The notes under the pieces: model-generated
The model's database searches: none
Told to the model about the DNA's origin: nothing
What the model saw: only the letters and a program-made list of their open reading frames with translations
Shown: positions 32,556 to 41,850 of the stretch, in pieces
Layout of the letters: every line of letters starts with the position of its first letter
Position numbering within the stretch: position 1 is the first letter of the stretch
Program-made: the position numbers and the translations under genes
Assembly (NCBI RefSeq): GCF_009739905.1
Contig: NZ_CP034279.1
Span: 4,960,001-5,024,000, forward strand
Reading direction: 5' to 3'
Source: Streptomyces ficellus
GTDB lineage: Bacteria > Actinomycetota > Actinomycetes > Streptomycetales > Streptomycetaceae
Length of the DNA stretch: 64,000 nucleotides

Positions 32556-34811
32556 GTGGGGTCCCTTCCGACACAGCGCGCGAGCGCCGGCGAGTTGCTG
32601 CTGCCGCCCCACCAGCCGCCGCCCGGCCAGACCGTCACGCGCACCAGCCTGCCCGGCAACCCGCTCGCCCCGGCCGCCGCGCGCCGCTTCACCCGCGCCG
32701 CGCTCGCCGACTGGACCGGCCTGGGGCTGCCCGCCGCCGCCACGATCACCGACCGGGTCGCCGACGACGCCGTCCTGGTGGCCGGCGAACTCGTCACGAA
32801 CGCCGTCGTCCACGCCGGCACCACCGTCGAGCTCCTCTTCCGGCTGGAGGACCCCGCGGACGGCCTGCCCGCCGCCCTCGTCCTCGAAGTCTCCGACCAT
32901 CACCCGACCCGGACGGTCCGTCAGGAGCACCAGCAGGAGGACGAGGACGGCCTCGACGAGTACGGCCGCGGGCTCCGGCTCGTCGCCTCCCTCGCCGAGT
33001 GCTGGGGCATCACCTACCGCCCCGGCCTGAAGACCGTCTGGGCCCGGCTTCCCCTCGACGGCTGGGACACCTGCCCCGTCCCCGGCGCCGAGCCGGCCAT
33101 CCAGCGGGGGCTGCGCGCCGCGGAGATCCTCGCCCCGGTGCCGCGCCGGGTCGTGCGCGACGACCAGGAGTGGGACGGCCGCGGAGCGCTGTCGTTCCTC
33201 GCCGAGGCGTCCGACCTGCTCGCCGGCCAGCTCGACGAGGACCTCGTCGCCGCGCTCGCCGGCCAGCTCCTCGTGCCGCGCCTGGCCGACTGGTGCGCCT
33301 TCTGGCTGGAGGACGAGGGCACGGAGGGCGGCGGACCGCGGCTCGCCCGGGTGTGGCACGCCGACGAATCGGCGCTGGAGACCCTGCGAGGGGTACTGGA
33401 GAAGGAACCGCCCCGCATGCCGGAGCCGCCCCGCCCGGGCCCGGTGCCGATCCCCTGGCCGTCCCACGGCCTCCACGCCGCGGACGGCCGGGGAAGCGCC
33501 CCCACGGCCGGCAGCGCCGGCGACGAGCCCGGCGGGCCGGGCGTGAGCACGGACACGTTCACGGACACGTTCACGGACGCCGGTACGGCGGCGTACGCCG
33601 GCGCGGACAGTGCGACGGGAACGGTTGCGGAGGCGGCGTACGCCGGCGCGCCCGGCGGTACAGTCACGGACGCACGCGCGCACGGCGGCGCGGAGGCACG
33701 CGCGCACGGCGTTACGGGGGCCGCATACGCCGGCGCGCACGGCTGCGCTCCCACGACCGCGGGCCGTGGCGCGGCCACACGCGCGGAGGACGCGGAGGAC
33801 CGGACCGCCGCCGGCCCGGAGGCGGCCGGTACGGCGCTGGCGTACCGGCTGGTCGTGGGCGGCCACGGGCTCGGCACGCTGATGCTCGGGAGGCGTGGGC
33901 GGGGCCGGGTCCCCGACGCCGTCACCACCCTCGTCGAGGACTTCGCCCGCCGCGTCGCCCTCGCCATCGGCGCCGCCCGCCGCTACACCCGGCAGGTCAC
34001 CATCAGCCGGATCCTCCAGCGCGGGCTCCTGCCCAGCCAGGTGGCCCAGATCCCGGGCGTCGAGAGCCGCATCGTGTACGAGCCCAGCGACGACGGGCTG
34101 GCGGGCGGCGACTTCTACGACGTGTTCCAGGCGGGCCCCGGCGCGCGGCGCTGGTGCTTCATGCTCGGCGACGTCCAGGGCAGCGGCCCCGAGGCGGCCG
34201 TCGTCACCGGCCTCGCCCGCCCCTGGCTGCGGCTGCTGGCCCGGGAGGACCACCAGGTCGGCCACGTCCTCGACCGGCTGAACCGGCTGCTCCTCGACGA
34301 CGCCACCGAGGCCGCCGAGGCCGCCGCCTCGATCGTCGCCGCCGCCGGTGACCTGCCCGGCGCGCCGCCACCGGCGCAGCCGCAGTCGCGGTTCCTGTCG
34401 CTGCTGTACGGCGAGCTGGTGCCGCTCGCGGCCGAGGACGGCGGCGGCGCCCGCTGCACCCTCGCCTGCGCGGGCCACCCGCTGCCGCTCCTGCTGCGCC
34501 CGGACGGCTCGGTGACGCCCGCCGCCGTGCCCCAGGTGCTGCTGGGCGTCGTCGACGACGTCGGGTACGAGAGCCACACCTTCCACCTCGCGCCCGGCGA
34601 CACCCTCCTGTGCGTCACCGACGGCGTCACCGAGCGCCGCTCCCGCACGGGGCGCATGTTCGACGACGGCGACGGGCTGGCGGAGGCCCTCTCCGGCTGC
34701 GCCGGGCTGCCCGCGCGGGAGGTCGCCGACCGCATCCGGCAGGCGGTCCACACCTTCGGCGAGGCGCCCGTACGCGACGATCTCGCGCTCCTGGTGCTCC
34801 AGGCCCGGTGA
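32556..34811 (+). CDS. Multidomain PP2C phosphatase (HATPase + GAF + SpoIIE)
   Basis: 751 aa. Residues to about 165 form an RsbW-like kinase ATPase (LVAGELVTNAVVHAG, YGRGLRLVASLAECWGITY). The middle part is GAF-like, broken by a 70-residue Ala/Gly/Thr-rich insertion (about 325-415). From about 480 a SpoIIE-type PP2C domain has GGDFYDVFQ, GDVQGSGPEAA and CVTDGVTERR. Such proteins set sigma-factor activity through anti-anti-sigma phosphorylation; having both kinase and phosphatase folds in one chain is typical of Streptomyces. Start GTG 32556 has GAGGAG 6 nt upstream. No sigma or anti-sigma gene lies beside it. Confidence 0.88.
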   Translation: MGSLPTQRASAGELLLPPHQPPPGQTVTRTSLPGNPLAPAAARRFTRAALADWTGLGLPAAATITDRVADDAVLVAGELVTNAVVHAGTTVELLFRLEDPADGLPAALVLEVSDHHPTRTVRQEHQQEDEDGLDEYGRGLRLVASLAECWGITYRPGLKTVWARLPLDGWDTCPVPGAEPAIQRGLRAAEILAPVPRRVVRDDQEWDGRGALSFLAEASDLLAGQLDEDLVAALAGQLLVPRLADWCAFWLEDEGTEGGGPRLARVWHADESALETLRGVLEKEPPRMPEPPRPGPVPIPWPSHGLHAADGRGSAPTAGSAGDEPGGPGVSTDTFTDTFTDAGTAAYAGADSATGTVAEAAYAGAPGGTVTDARAHGGAEARAHGVTGAAYAGAHGCAPTTAGRGAATRAEDAEDRTAAGPEAAGTALAYRLVVGGHGLGTLMLGRRGRGRVPDAVTTLVEDFARRVALAIGAARRYTRQVTISRILQRGLLPSQVAQIPGVESRIVYEPSDDGLAGGDFYDVFQAGPGARRWCFMLGDVQGSGPEAAVVTGLARPWLRLLAREDHQVGHVLDRLNRLLLDDATEAAEAAASIVAAAGDLPGAPPPAQPQSRFLSLLYGELVPLAAEDGGGARCTLACAGHPLPLLLRPDGSVTPAAVPQVLLGVVDDVGYESHTFHLAPGDTLLCVTDGVTERRSRTGRMFDDGDGLAEALSGCAGLPAREVADRIRQAVHTFGEAPVRDDLALLVLQAR
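33549..33737. repeat. Short repeats inside the PP2C gene
   Basis: ACGGACACGTTC repeats directly (33549-33560, 33561-33572). GCGTACGCCGGCGCG occurs at 33591 and 33636, and as GCATACGCCGGCGCG at 33723. They encode TDTF- and AYAGA-type repeats in the linker within the GAF region, and all are in frame. Confidence 0.75.
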
Positions 34812-34873
34812 CGGCCGCCGGTCGGCCCCCGGGACGGACGGGGCGCCCGGCCGGGTGACGGACAATGGGACGT

Positions 34874-36106
34874 ATGCCTTCCGTACTGCCCGATGGTGAG
34901 CCCATGCCCGAGGACGGCGCGCTGCCCGCGTCCGCCCTGCTCGGGGCCGGTGAGCGGCCGCTCGGGTTCTATCTGCACGTGCCGTACTGCGCGACCCGCT
35001 GCGGATACTGCGACTTCAACACGTACACCGCCACCGAGCTGCGCGGCTCCGGCGGCGTCCTCGCCTCCCGCGACAACTACGCCGCGACCCTGGCCGACGA
35101 GGTGCGCCTGGCGCGGAAGGTCCTCGGCGACGACCCGCGCCCCGTGCGGACCGTCTTCGTCGGCGGCGGTACGCCCACGCTGCTCGACGCCGCGGACCTG
35201 GTGGCGATGCTGGCGGCCGTGCGGGACGAGTTCGGGCTCGCGGACGACGCGGAGATCACGACGGAGGCGAACCCGGAGTCGGTCGGCCCGGCGTACCTGG
35301 CGGAGCTGCGCGAGGGCGGCTTCAACCGGATCTCCTTCGGCATGCAGAGCGCCCGCCGGCACGTCCTGAAGGTGCTCGACCGCACGCACACGCCCGGGCG
35401 GCCCGAGGCCTGTGTGGCGGAGGCGCGCGCGGCCGGGTTCGAGCACGTCAACCTCGACCTGATCTACGGCACGCCGGGGGAGAGCGACGACGACTGGCGC
35501 GCCTCGCTCGACGCGGCGATCGGCGCGGGCCCCGACCACGTCAGCGCGTACGCCCTGATCGTCGAGGAGGGCACCCAGCTGGCGCGGCGCATCCGGCGCG
35601 GCGAGGTGCCGATGACGGACGACGACGTCCACGCCGACCGGTACCTGATCGCGGAGGACGTCCTGTCCGGGGCGGGTTTCTCCTGGTACGAGGTGTCCAA
35701 CTGGGCCACGTCGGAGGCGGGACGGTGCCTGCACAACGAGCTGTACTGGCGCGGCGCCGACTGGTGGGGCGCCGGGCCGGGCGCGCACAGCCACGTGGGG
35801 GGCGTGCGGTGGTGGAACGTCAAGCACCCCGGCGCGTACGCCGCCGCGCTGGCGGAGGGCCGCTCGCCCGGCGCGGGACGTGAGCTGCTGGCGGAGGAGG
35901 ACCGCCGGGTGGAGCGCGTGCTGCTGGAGCTGCGCCTGCGGGAGGGGTGCCCCCTGGGTCTTTTGAAGCCCGCGGGCCTGGCCGCCGCCGAGCGGGCGGT
36001 AAGTGACGGGCTCCTGGACCCCGGTCCTTACGCCGAGGGGCGCGCCGTCCTGACGCTGCGGGGCCGTCTGCTCGCCGACGCGGTGGTGCGGGACCTGACC
36101 GACTGA
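34874..36106 (+). CDS. hemW: Haem chaperone HemW (radical SAM)
   Basis: 410 aa. The radical-SAM cluster motif is C39-x3-C43-x2-C46 (YCATRCGYCDF), followed by FVGGGTPTLL and the HemN/HemW GMQSARRHVLKVLDRTH stretch. It lacks the N-terminal Arg-rich extension of true HemN coproporphyrinogen dehydrogenase, so HemW (haem delivery) is preferred. ATG 34874 lies 7 nt after GACAAT (34861-34866): leaderless layout. An upstream ATG at 34865 is inside that box. Confidence 0.92.
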   Translation: MPSVLPDGEPMPEDGALPASALLGAGERPLGFYLHVPYCATRCGYCDFNTYTATELRGSGGVLASRDNYAATLADEVRLARKVLGDDPRPVRTVFVGGGTPTLLDAADLVAMLAAVRDEFGLADDAEITTEANPESVGPAYLAELREGGFNRISFGMQSARRHVLKVLDRTHTPGRPEACVAEARAAGFEHVNLDLIYGTPGESDDDWRASLDAAIGAGPDHVSAYALIVEEGTQLARRIRRGEVPMTDDDVHADRYLIAEDVLSGAGFSWYEVSNWATSEAGRCLHNELYWRGADWWGAGPGAHSHVGGVRWWNVKHPGAYAAALAEGRSPGAGRELLAEEDRRVERVLLELRLREGCPLGLLKPAGLAAAERAVSDGLLDPGPYAEGRAVLTLRGRLLADAVVRDLTD

Positions 36107-36141
36107 CCGACTGACCGGCCGGGTCCCGCCCGAGACACCTC

Positions 36142-36942
36142 CTACGGTGCCGTCACGAAATCGATCAGCTCCTCCACCCGGCCCAGCAGCGCCGGCTCCA
36201 GGTCCTTGTACGAGGTGACCTTGGACAGGATGTGCTGCCAGGCGGCGCCCGTGTTGTCCGGCCAGCCGAGGGCGCGGCAGACGCCCGTCTTCCAGTCCTG
36301 GCCGCGCGGGACGGTCGGCCACGCCGGGATGCCGACCGAGGACGGCTTCACGGCCTCCCAGACGTCGATGTACGGGTGCCCCACGACCAGGGTGTGGGCG
36401 TCCGTGACCGAGGCCGCGATGCGGGACTCCTTGGAGCCGGGCACCAGGTGGTCGACCAGGACCCCCAGGCGGGCGTCGGGGCCCGGGCCGAAGTCGCGGA
36501 CGACGGCCGGCAGGTCGTCGACGCCCTCCAGGTACTCGACGACCACGCCCTCGACGCGCAGGTCGTCGCCCCAGACCCGCTCGACCAGTTCCGCGTCGTG
36601 CCGGCCCTCCACGTAGATGCGCCCCGCCCGGGCCACACGCGCGCGTGCGCCCGGAACGGCGACCGAACCCGATGCGGTCCGCGAGGGGCGGGCCGGCCCC
36701 GACGCGGGGCGCACCAGCGTCACCGTCCGCCCCTCCAGCAGGAAACCGCGCGGGGCCAGCGGGAACACCCGGTGCTTGCCGAACCGGTCCTCCAGGGTCA
36801 CCGTGCCGGCCTCGCAGCCGGTCACCGCCCCGCAGAACCCGGTGGTCACCTCCTCGACGACCAGGTCCGGCTCGGCGGGGACCTCCGGGACGGGCGCGGA
36901 CTTCTTCCACGGGGGTGTCAGATCGGGGTGGTAGCTGCGCAT
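36142..36942 (-). CDS. DUF3097 protein with Toprim-like motif
   Basis: 266 aa, actinobacterial family of unknown function. After an N-terminal beta-rich part with FCGAVTGCEAG, residues near 108-185 read RIYVEGRHDAELVERVWG, then VVEYLEGVDDLPAVV, then LGVLVDHLVPGSKESRIA. An E-G-x-x-D start followed by an acidic strand end is reminiscent of a Toprim nucleotidyl-transfer fold; this is my inference. The TAGCGT 7 nt upstream of ATG 36942 gives a leaderless start and includes the stop codon of the preceding gene. Confidence 0.8.
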   Translation of the reverse strand: MRSYHPDLTPPWKKSAPVPEVPAEPDLVVEEVTTGFCGAVTGCEAGTVTLEDRFGKHRVFPLAPRGFLLEGRTVTLVRPASGPARPSRTASGSVAVPGARARVARAGRIYVEGRHDAELVERVWGDDLRVEGVVVEYLEGVDDLPAVVRDFGPGPDARLGVLVDHLVPGSKESRIAASVTDAHTLVVGHPYIDVWEAVKPSSVGIPAWPTVPRGQDWKTGVCRALGWPDNTGAAWQHILSKVTSYKDLEPALLGRVEELIDFVTAP

Positions 36943-36952
36943 TCGCCAGACG

Positions 36953-37678
36953 CTACGACACGCCGAACCGCCGGGCCAGCTCATCGCGTTGGGCGCGTAC
37001 GAAGGCGGCGTCCACGACGGCGCCGTGCCCCGGCACGTACCGGGCGTCCTCGCCGCCGAGCTCCAGCAGCCGGTCGAGCGCGGCCGGCCAGCGCGAGGGG
37101 ATGGCGTCACCGCCCGCCTGCGGGTCGCCCGACTCCTCCACCAGGTCGCCGCACAGGACGACCTCCCGGGAGCCCGGCACGAGCACCGCCAGGTCGTGGC
37201 CGCTGTGTCCCGGGCCCACGTTGGCCAGCAGCACCTGCCGCCCGCCCAGCTCCAGGGTCCACTCGCCGCACACCAGGTGGTGCGGGGCCACCAGGACGTC
37301 CGTCGCCTCCACGGCGTCCGCCTCGTCGACGCCGTGGCGCACCGCGTCCGTGCGCAGCGAGTCCCGCCCCGCGCCGGTGAGGACCGTATCGACGCCGACC
37401 GCGCCGTACACCTCCGTCCCCGCGAACGCCGCCGTGCCCAGAACATGATCGAAGTGGGGGTGACTGAGTGCGATATGCGTCACTCTCCGCCCGCCCATCA
37501 GGGCCTGCGCTTGGGCCCGGATCTCGGCCCCCTCACGGAGCGTGGCGCCCGTGTCGTACAGCAGCGCGCCCTTGTCGCCCACCACCAGGGCCGTGGTCGC
37601 GTCCCACACCGGCAGCCTGCGGCGGCCCACGCCGTCGGCCACGCGCTCCCAGCCGTAGTCTTCCCACCTGACGTCCAT
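36953..37678 (-). CDS. Metallo-beta-lactamase-fold hydrolase
   Basis: 241 aa. The metal motif is HPHFDHVLG (HxHxDH type), with downstream ligands in GPGHSGHDLAV, VLCGDLVE and VPGHGAVVD. This fits a glyoxalase II-like or lactonase-like hydrolase; the substrate is unknown. ATG 37678 lies 6 nt after minus-strand TAGCGT (37685-37690). It is upstream of and co-directional with the DUF3097 gene, and divergent from hrcA. Confidence 0.85.
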   Translation of the reverse strand: MDVRWEDYGWERVADGVGRRRLPVWDATTALVVGDKGALLYDTGATLREGAEIRAQAQALMGGRRVTHIALSHPHFDHVLGTAAFAGTEVYGAVGVDTVLTGAGRDSLRTDAVRHGVDEADAVEATDVLVAPHHLVCGEWTLELGGRQVLLANVGPGHSGHDLAVLVPGSREVVLCGDLVEESGDPQAGGDAIPSRWPAALDRLLELGGEDARYVPGHGAVVDAAFVRAQRDELARRFGVS

Positions 37679-37735
37679 ACCGCGACGCTATCGGCAACCA
37701 CCAGCGCCGTCTCGCGGTAGCGTGGCCCGCCGCCC

Positions 37736-37766
37736 TTGCCCCGGGCGTACCCCGGCGCCGTACACT
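37736..37766 (+). promoter_or_regulatory. hrcA promoter
   Basis: TTGCCC (37736-37741) and TACACT (37761-37766) with a 19-bp spacer, just upstream of the CIRCE element. Confidence 0.55.
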
Positions 37767-37778
37767 GACCGGGGACGT

Positions 37779-37805
37779 CTGGCACTCGGGTATCGCGAGT
37801 GCCAG
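37779..37805. promoter_or_regulatory. CIRCE operator
   Basis: CTGGCACTC - 9 nt - GAGTGCCAG, a perfect inverted repeat matching the CIRCE pattern (GCACTC-N9-GAGTGC). It overlaps the expected transcription start and lies 39 nt before the hrcA ATG. HrcA repressor would bind here, giving autoregulation of hrcA-dnaJ by heat stress. Confidence 0.95.
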
Positions 37806-37844
37806 CCAGGCAGAAGGAACCGAAGCCAGCTGGAGGTGCGCGCG

Positions 37845-38861
37845 ATGCTGAGCGAACGCAGACTCGAGGTACTGCGCGCCATCGTCCAGGACTACGTCGG
37901 CACCGAGGAGCCCGTGGGTTCCAAGGCGCTCACGGAGCGCCACAACCTCGGCGTCTCACCCGCCACCGTGCGCAACGACATGGCGGTGCTGGAGGACGAG
38001 GGCTTCATCGCCCAGCCCCACACCAGCGCGGGCCGCATCCCCACCGACAAGGGCTACCGCCTCTTCGTCGACCGGCTCGCCGGCGTCAAGCCGCTGTCGT
38101 CGCCGGAGCGGCGCGCCATCCAGAACTTCCTGGACGGCGCCGTCGACCTCGACGACGTCGTGGGCCGCACGGTGCGGCTGCTGGCGCAGCTCACCCGGCA
38201 GGTCGCGGTCGTGCAGTACCCGTCCCTGACGCGCTCCACCGTGCGTCACGTGGAACTGCTGTCGCTCGCCCCCGCCCGGCTGATGCTCGTCCTGATCACC
38301 GACACGGGGCGGGTGGAGCAGCGCATGGTCGACTGCCCCGCGCCCTTCGGCGAGACGTCCGTGGCCGACCTGCGGGCGCGGCTCAACAGCCGCGTCGTGG
38401 GCCGGCGCTTCACGGACGTGCCGCAGCTGGTGCAGGACCTCCCCGAGTCCTTCGAGGCGGAGGACCGGGGGACGGTCTCCACGGTGCTGGCCACCCTGCT
38501 GGAGACCCTGGTGGAGGAGACCGAGGAACGGCTGATGATCGGCGGCACCGCCAATCTCACCCGCTTCGGGCACGACTTCCCGCTGACCATCCGGCCGGTG
38601 CTGGAGGCGCTGGAGGAGCAGGTCGTGCTCCTCAAGCTGCTCGGCGAGAGCAGTGACTCGGCCATGACCGTACGTATCGGGCACGAGAACGCCCACGAGG
38701 GCCTCAACTCCACGTCCGTCGTCGCGGTCGGCTACGGTTCGGGCGACGAGGCAGTCGCCAAACTCGGCGTGGTCGGACCGACCCGCATGGACTACCCCGG
38801 AACGATGGGAGCGGTACGCGCAGTGGCACGTTACGTCGGACAGATCCTGGCGGAGTCGTAA
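37845..38861 (+). CDS. hrcA: Heat-inducible transcription repressor HrcA
   Basis: 338 aa. The N-terminal winged helix includes MLSERRLEVLRAIVQDYV, then EPVGSKAL and GVSPATVRNDMAVLE. The central GAF-like and C-terminal domains end in GAVRAVARYVGQILAES. Start ATG 37845 has TGGAGGT 7 nt upstream, choosing it over a longer frame that would run through CIRCE. It represses its own operon via CIRCE and probably groES/groEL elsewhere. dnaJ starts on the next base after its stop. Confidence 0.97.
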   Translation: MLSERRLEVLRAIVQDYVGTEEPVGSKALTERHNLGVSPATVRNDMAVLEDEGFIAQPHTSAGRIPTDKGYRLFVDRLAGVKPLSSPERRAIQNFLDGAVDLDDVVGRTVRLLAQLTRQVAVVQYPSLTRSTVRHVELLSLAPARLMLVLITDTGRVEQRMVDCPAPFGETSVADLRARLNSRVVGRRFTDVPQLVQDLPESFEAEDRGTVSTVLATLLETLVEETEERLMIGGTANLTRFGHDFPLTIRPVLEALEEQVVLLKLLGESSDSAMTVRIGHENAHEGLNSTSVVAVGYGSGDEAVAKLGVVGPTRMDYPGTMGAVRAVARYVGQILAES

Positions 38862-39998
38862 GTGGCCACCGACTACTACGCCGTACTCGGCGTGCGCCGC
38901 GACGCCTCCCAGGACGAGATCAAGAAGGCGTTCCGGAGGCTCGCCCGCGAGCTGCACCCGGACGTCAACCCCGATCCGAAGACCCAGGAGCGGTTCAAGG
39001 AGATCAACGCCGCCTACGAGGTGCTGTCGGACCCGCAGAAGAAGCAGGTCTACGACCTCGGCGGAGACCCGCTGTCCGCCGCGGGCGGTGCGGGCGCGGG
39101 CGGCTTCGGCGCGGGTGGCTTCGGAAACTTCTCCGACATCATGGACGCCTTCTTCGGCACGGCGTCCCAGCGCGGGCCGAGGTCGCGCACGCGGCGCGGC
39201 CAGGACGCGATGATCCGCCTGGAGATCGACCTCAACGAGGCGGCCTTCGGCACCACCAAGGACATCCAGGTCGACACGGCCGTCGTCTGCACCACCTGTT
39301 CCGGCGAGGGCGCCGCGCCTGGTACGTCGGCGCAGACCTGCGACATGTGCCGCGGTCGCGGCGAGGTCTCCCAGGTCACCCGGTCGTTCCTGGGCCAGGT
39401 CATGACCTCCCGTCCGTGCCCGCAGTGCCAGGGCTTCGGCACCGTGGTCCCCACCCCGTGCCCTGAGTGCGCGGGCGACGGCCGGGTCCGCTCCCGCCGG
39501 ACGCTCACGGTCAAGATCCCGGCCGGTGTCGACAACGGCACCCGCATCCAGCTCGCCGGCGAGGGTGAGGTCGGCCCCGGCGGCGGCCCGGCGGGCGACC
39601 TGTACGTGGAGATCCACGAGCTGCCGCACCCGGTGTTCCAGCGGCGCGGTGACGACCTGCACTGCACGGTGACCATCCCGATGACGGCGGCCGCGCTGGG
39701 CACGAAGTGCCCGCTGGAGACGCTGGACGGGCTGGAGGAGGTCGACGTCCGCCCCGGCACGCAGTCGGGCCAGTCGATCCCGCTGCACGGCCGTGGCGTC
39801 ACGCACCTGCGGGGCGGCGGGCGCGGCGACCTCATCGTGCACGTCGAGGTCCAGACGCCGTCGAAGCTGGACCCGGAGCAGGAGCGGCTGCTGCGCGAGC
39901 TGGCCAAGCTGCGCGGCGAGGAGCGGCCCACGGGTCAGTTCCAGCCGGGGCAGCAGGGGCTGTTCTCCCGCCTGAAGGACGCCTTCAACGGGCGGTGA
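38862..39998 (+). CDS. dnaJ: Chaperone DnaJ (second-type, hrcA-linked)
   Basis: 378 aa Hsp40 co-chaperone that stimulates DnaK. The J domain has the HPD motif (LHPDVNPD), followed by a Gly-rich stretch (GGAGAGGFGAGGFGNF). Four zinc-binding CxxCxGxG-type repeats follow (CTTCSGEG, CDMCRGRG, CPQCQGFG, CPECAGDG), then the C-terminal substrate domain. GTG 38862 abuts the hrcA TAA directly. In Streptomyces a different DnaJ accompanies dnaK-grpE, so this is likely the dnaJ2 paralogue. Confidence 0.96.
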   Translation: MATDYYAVLGVRRDASQDEIKKAFRRLARELHPDVNPDPKTQERFKEINAAYEVLSDPQKKQVYDLGGDPLSAAGGAGAGGFGAGGFGNFSDIMDAFFGTASQRGPRSRTRRGQDAMIRLEIDLNEAAFGTTKDIQVDTAVVCTTCSGEGAAPGTSAQTCDMCRGRGEVSQVTRSFLGQVMTSRPCPQCQGFGTVVPTPCPECAGDGRVRSRRTLTVKIPAGVDNGTRIQLAGEGEVGPGGGPAGDLYVEIHELPHPVFQRRGDDLHCTVTIPMTAAALGTKCPLETLDGLEEVDVRPGTQSGQSIPLHGRGVTHLRGGGRGDLIVHVEVQTPSKLDPEQERLLRELAKLRGEERPTGQFQPGQQGLFSRLKDAFNGR

Positions 39999-40045
39999 GC
40001 CCTCGCCGGTTCGGTACGGGTGCGGGGGCGTGACACCATGCGTTC

Positions 40046-41122
40046 ATGTCCTCCGCACTGACCGGTCTCTGCCGGTACCCGATCGTGCAGGCCCCCATGG
40101 CGGGTGGCGCCTCCCGACCGGAGCTCGCCGCGGCCGTGTCCGAGGCCGGCGGTCTCGGGTTCCTGGCCGCCGGGTACAAGACCGCCGACGGCATGTACCA
40201 GGAGATCAAGCAGGTACGCGGGCTGACCTCGCGGCCCTTCGGCGTCAACCTCTTCATGCCGCAGCCCGGGCACGCCGACCCGGCCGCCGTCGACGTGTAC
40301 CGGCACCAGCTCGCCGGTGAGGCCACCTGGTACGACACGCCGCTCGGTGACCCCGACGCGGGGCGCGACGACGGGTACGAGGCCAAGCTGGCCATCCTGC
40401 TGGACGACCCGGTGCCGATGGTGTCGTTCACGTTCGGCTGCCCGGCCGCCGAGACGGTGGCCGCGTTCCGGCGGGCCGGGACGGTCACCGTCGTCACGGT
40501 GACCTCGCCCGACGAGGCGCTGGCCGCGCAGGCGGCGGGCGCGGACGCGGTGTGCGTGCAGGGCGTCGAGGCCGGCGGGCACCAGGGCACCCACCGCGAC
40601 GACCCGGAGAGCGGCGGCACCGGCACGGGGCTGCTCACGCTGATCGCGCTGGTCAAGGAGACCGTGCCGCTGCCGGTCGTCGCCGCCGGCGGCCTGATGC
40701 GCGGCAGCCAGATCGCCGCCGCCCTCGCGGCGGGCGCCGAGGCCGCCCAGCTCGGCACGGCGTTTCTGGTATGCCCCGAGTCCGGCGCGAACGCCCTCCA
40801 CAAGCAGGCCATGACCAACCCGCTGTTCGTCCGCACCGAGCTGACGCGGGCGTTCTCGGGCCGCCCCGCGCGGGGCCTGGTCAACCGCTTCATGCACGAG
40901 CACGGCCCCTACGCCCCGGCCGCGTACCCCGAGGTGCACCACCTGACGAGCGGGCTGCGCAAGGCCGCCGCCAAGGCGGGCGACCCGCAGGGCATGGCGC
41001 TGTGGGCCGGACAGGGCCACCGGATGGCGCGCGAACTGCCCGCCGGACGCCTGGTGCAGGTCCTGGGCGCCGAACTGGACGCCGCGGTCGCCGCCCTCGC
41101 GCTGCGGGGCGGGGCGTCATGA
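40046..41122 (+). CDS. Nitronate monooxygenase (FMN, 2-nitropropane dioxygenase type)
   Basis: 358 aa TIM-barrel flavoenzyme that oxidises alkyl nitronates. It has YPIVQAPMAGGASRPELAAAV at the N-terminus, split around the FMN site, the catalytic-His region CVQGVEAGGHQG, and VAAGGLMRGSQIAAALAAGA binding FMN phosphate. The stop overlaps the rsmE start as ATGA. No clear ribosome site precedes ATG 40046; CACCAT 6 nt upstream is only a weak -10. Confidence 0.88.
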   Translation: MSSALTGLCRYPIVQAPMAGGASRPELAAAVSEAGGLGFLAAGYKTADGMYQEIKQVRGLTSRPFGVNLFMPQPGHADPAAVDVYRHQLAGEATWYDTPLGDPDAGRDDGYEAKLAILLDDPVPMVSFTFGCPAAETVAAFRRAGTVTVVTVTSPDEALAAQAAGADAVCVQGVEAGGHQGTHRDDPESGGTGTGLLTLIALVKETVPLPVVAAGGLMRGSQIAAALAAGAEAAQLGTAFLVCPESGANALHKQAMTNPLFVRTELTRAFSGRPARGLVNRFMHEHGPYAPAAYPEVHHLTSGLRKAAAKAGDPQGMALWAGQGHRMARELPAGRLVQVLGAELDAAVAALALRGGAS

Positions 41123-41850
41123 CCGCGCCCGTCTTCCTGGTCGACCGCGTCACCGGCGGCACCGTCACGCTCGACGGGCCCGAGGGGCGCCACGCGGTGT
41201 CGGTACGGCGGCTGCGGGTCGGCGAGGACATCGTCCTGACCGACGGCGCGGGAAACGGCGCCTACGGCACGGTCGCGGCCGTCGAGGGCAAGGACCGCCT
41301 CACCGTGACGGTGACCGAGGTACGTGATGAACCGGCGCCCAGCCCCCGCATCACCGTCGTCCAGGCCCTGCCCAAGGGCGACCGGGGCGAGCTGGCGGTG
41401 GAGACGATGACCGAGACGGGCGTCGACGCGATCGTGCCGTGGGCGGCGTCCCGTTGCATCACGCAGTGGAAGGGCGACCGGGGCCTGAAGGCGCTCGCCA
41501 AGTGGCGGGCCACCGCGCGGGAGGCGGGCAAGCAGTCCCGACGGCTCCGCTTCCCGGACGTCGCCGACGCGGCCACCACCAAGCAGGTCGCCCGCCTGCT
41601 GGCGGCGGCCGACTTCGCGGCGGTCCTCCACGAGGAGGGCGCCGAGCCGCTGGCCACCGCCGAACTGCCCTCCACCGGCGACATCGTGCTGGTCGTGGGC
41701 CCCGAAGGCGGCGTGTCGCCCGACGAGTCGGCGGCCTTCGCCGAAGCGGGCGCCAAGCCCTACCGCCTCGGCCGCACCGTCCTGCGCACCTCCACCGCCG
41801 GCACGGCCGCCACCGCCCTGCTACTGGGCCGCACGGGCCGCTGGTCCTGA
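41119..41850 (+). CDS. rsmE: 16S rRNA m3U1498 methyltransferase
   Basis: 243 aa SPOUT methyltransferase for U1498 of 16S rRNA. A PUA-like N-terminal part includes GRHAVSVRRLRVGE. The SAM knot has VVGPEGGVSPDE and LGRTVLRTSTAGTAATALL. Starts at ATG 41119 inside the preceding stop. The last 26 bp of the gene and the bases after it recur downstream as a degenerate duplicate. Confidence 0.95.
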   Translation: MTAPVFLVDRVTGGTVTLDGPEGRHAVSVRRLRVGEDIVLTDGAGNGAYGTVAAVEGKDRLTVTVTEVRDEPAPSPRITVVQALPKGDRGELAVETMTETGVDAIVPWAASRCITQWKGDRGLKALAKWRATAREAGKQSRRLRFPDVADAATTKQVARLLAAADFAAVLHEEGAEPLATAELPSTGDIVLVVGPEGGVSPDESAAFAEAGAKPYRLGRTVLRTSTAGTAATALLLGRTGRWS

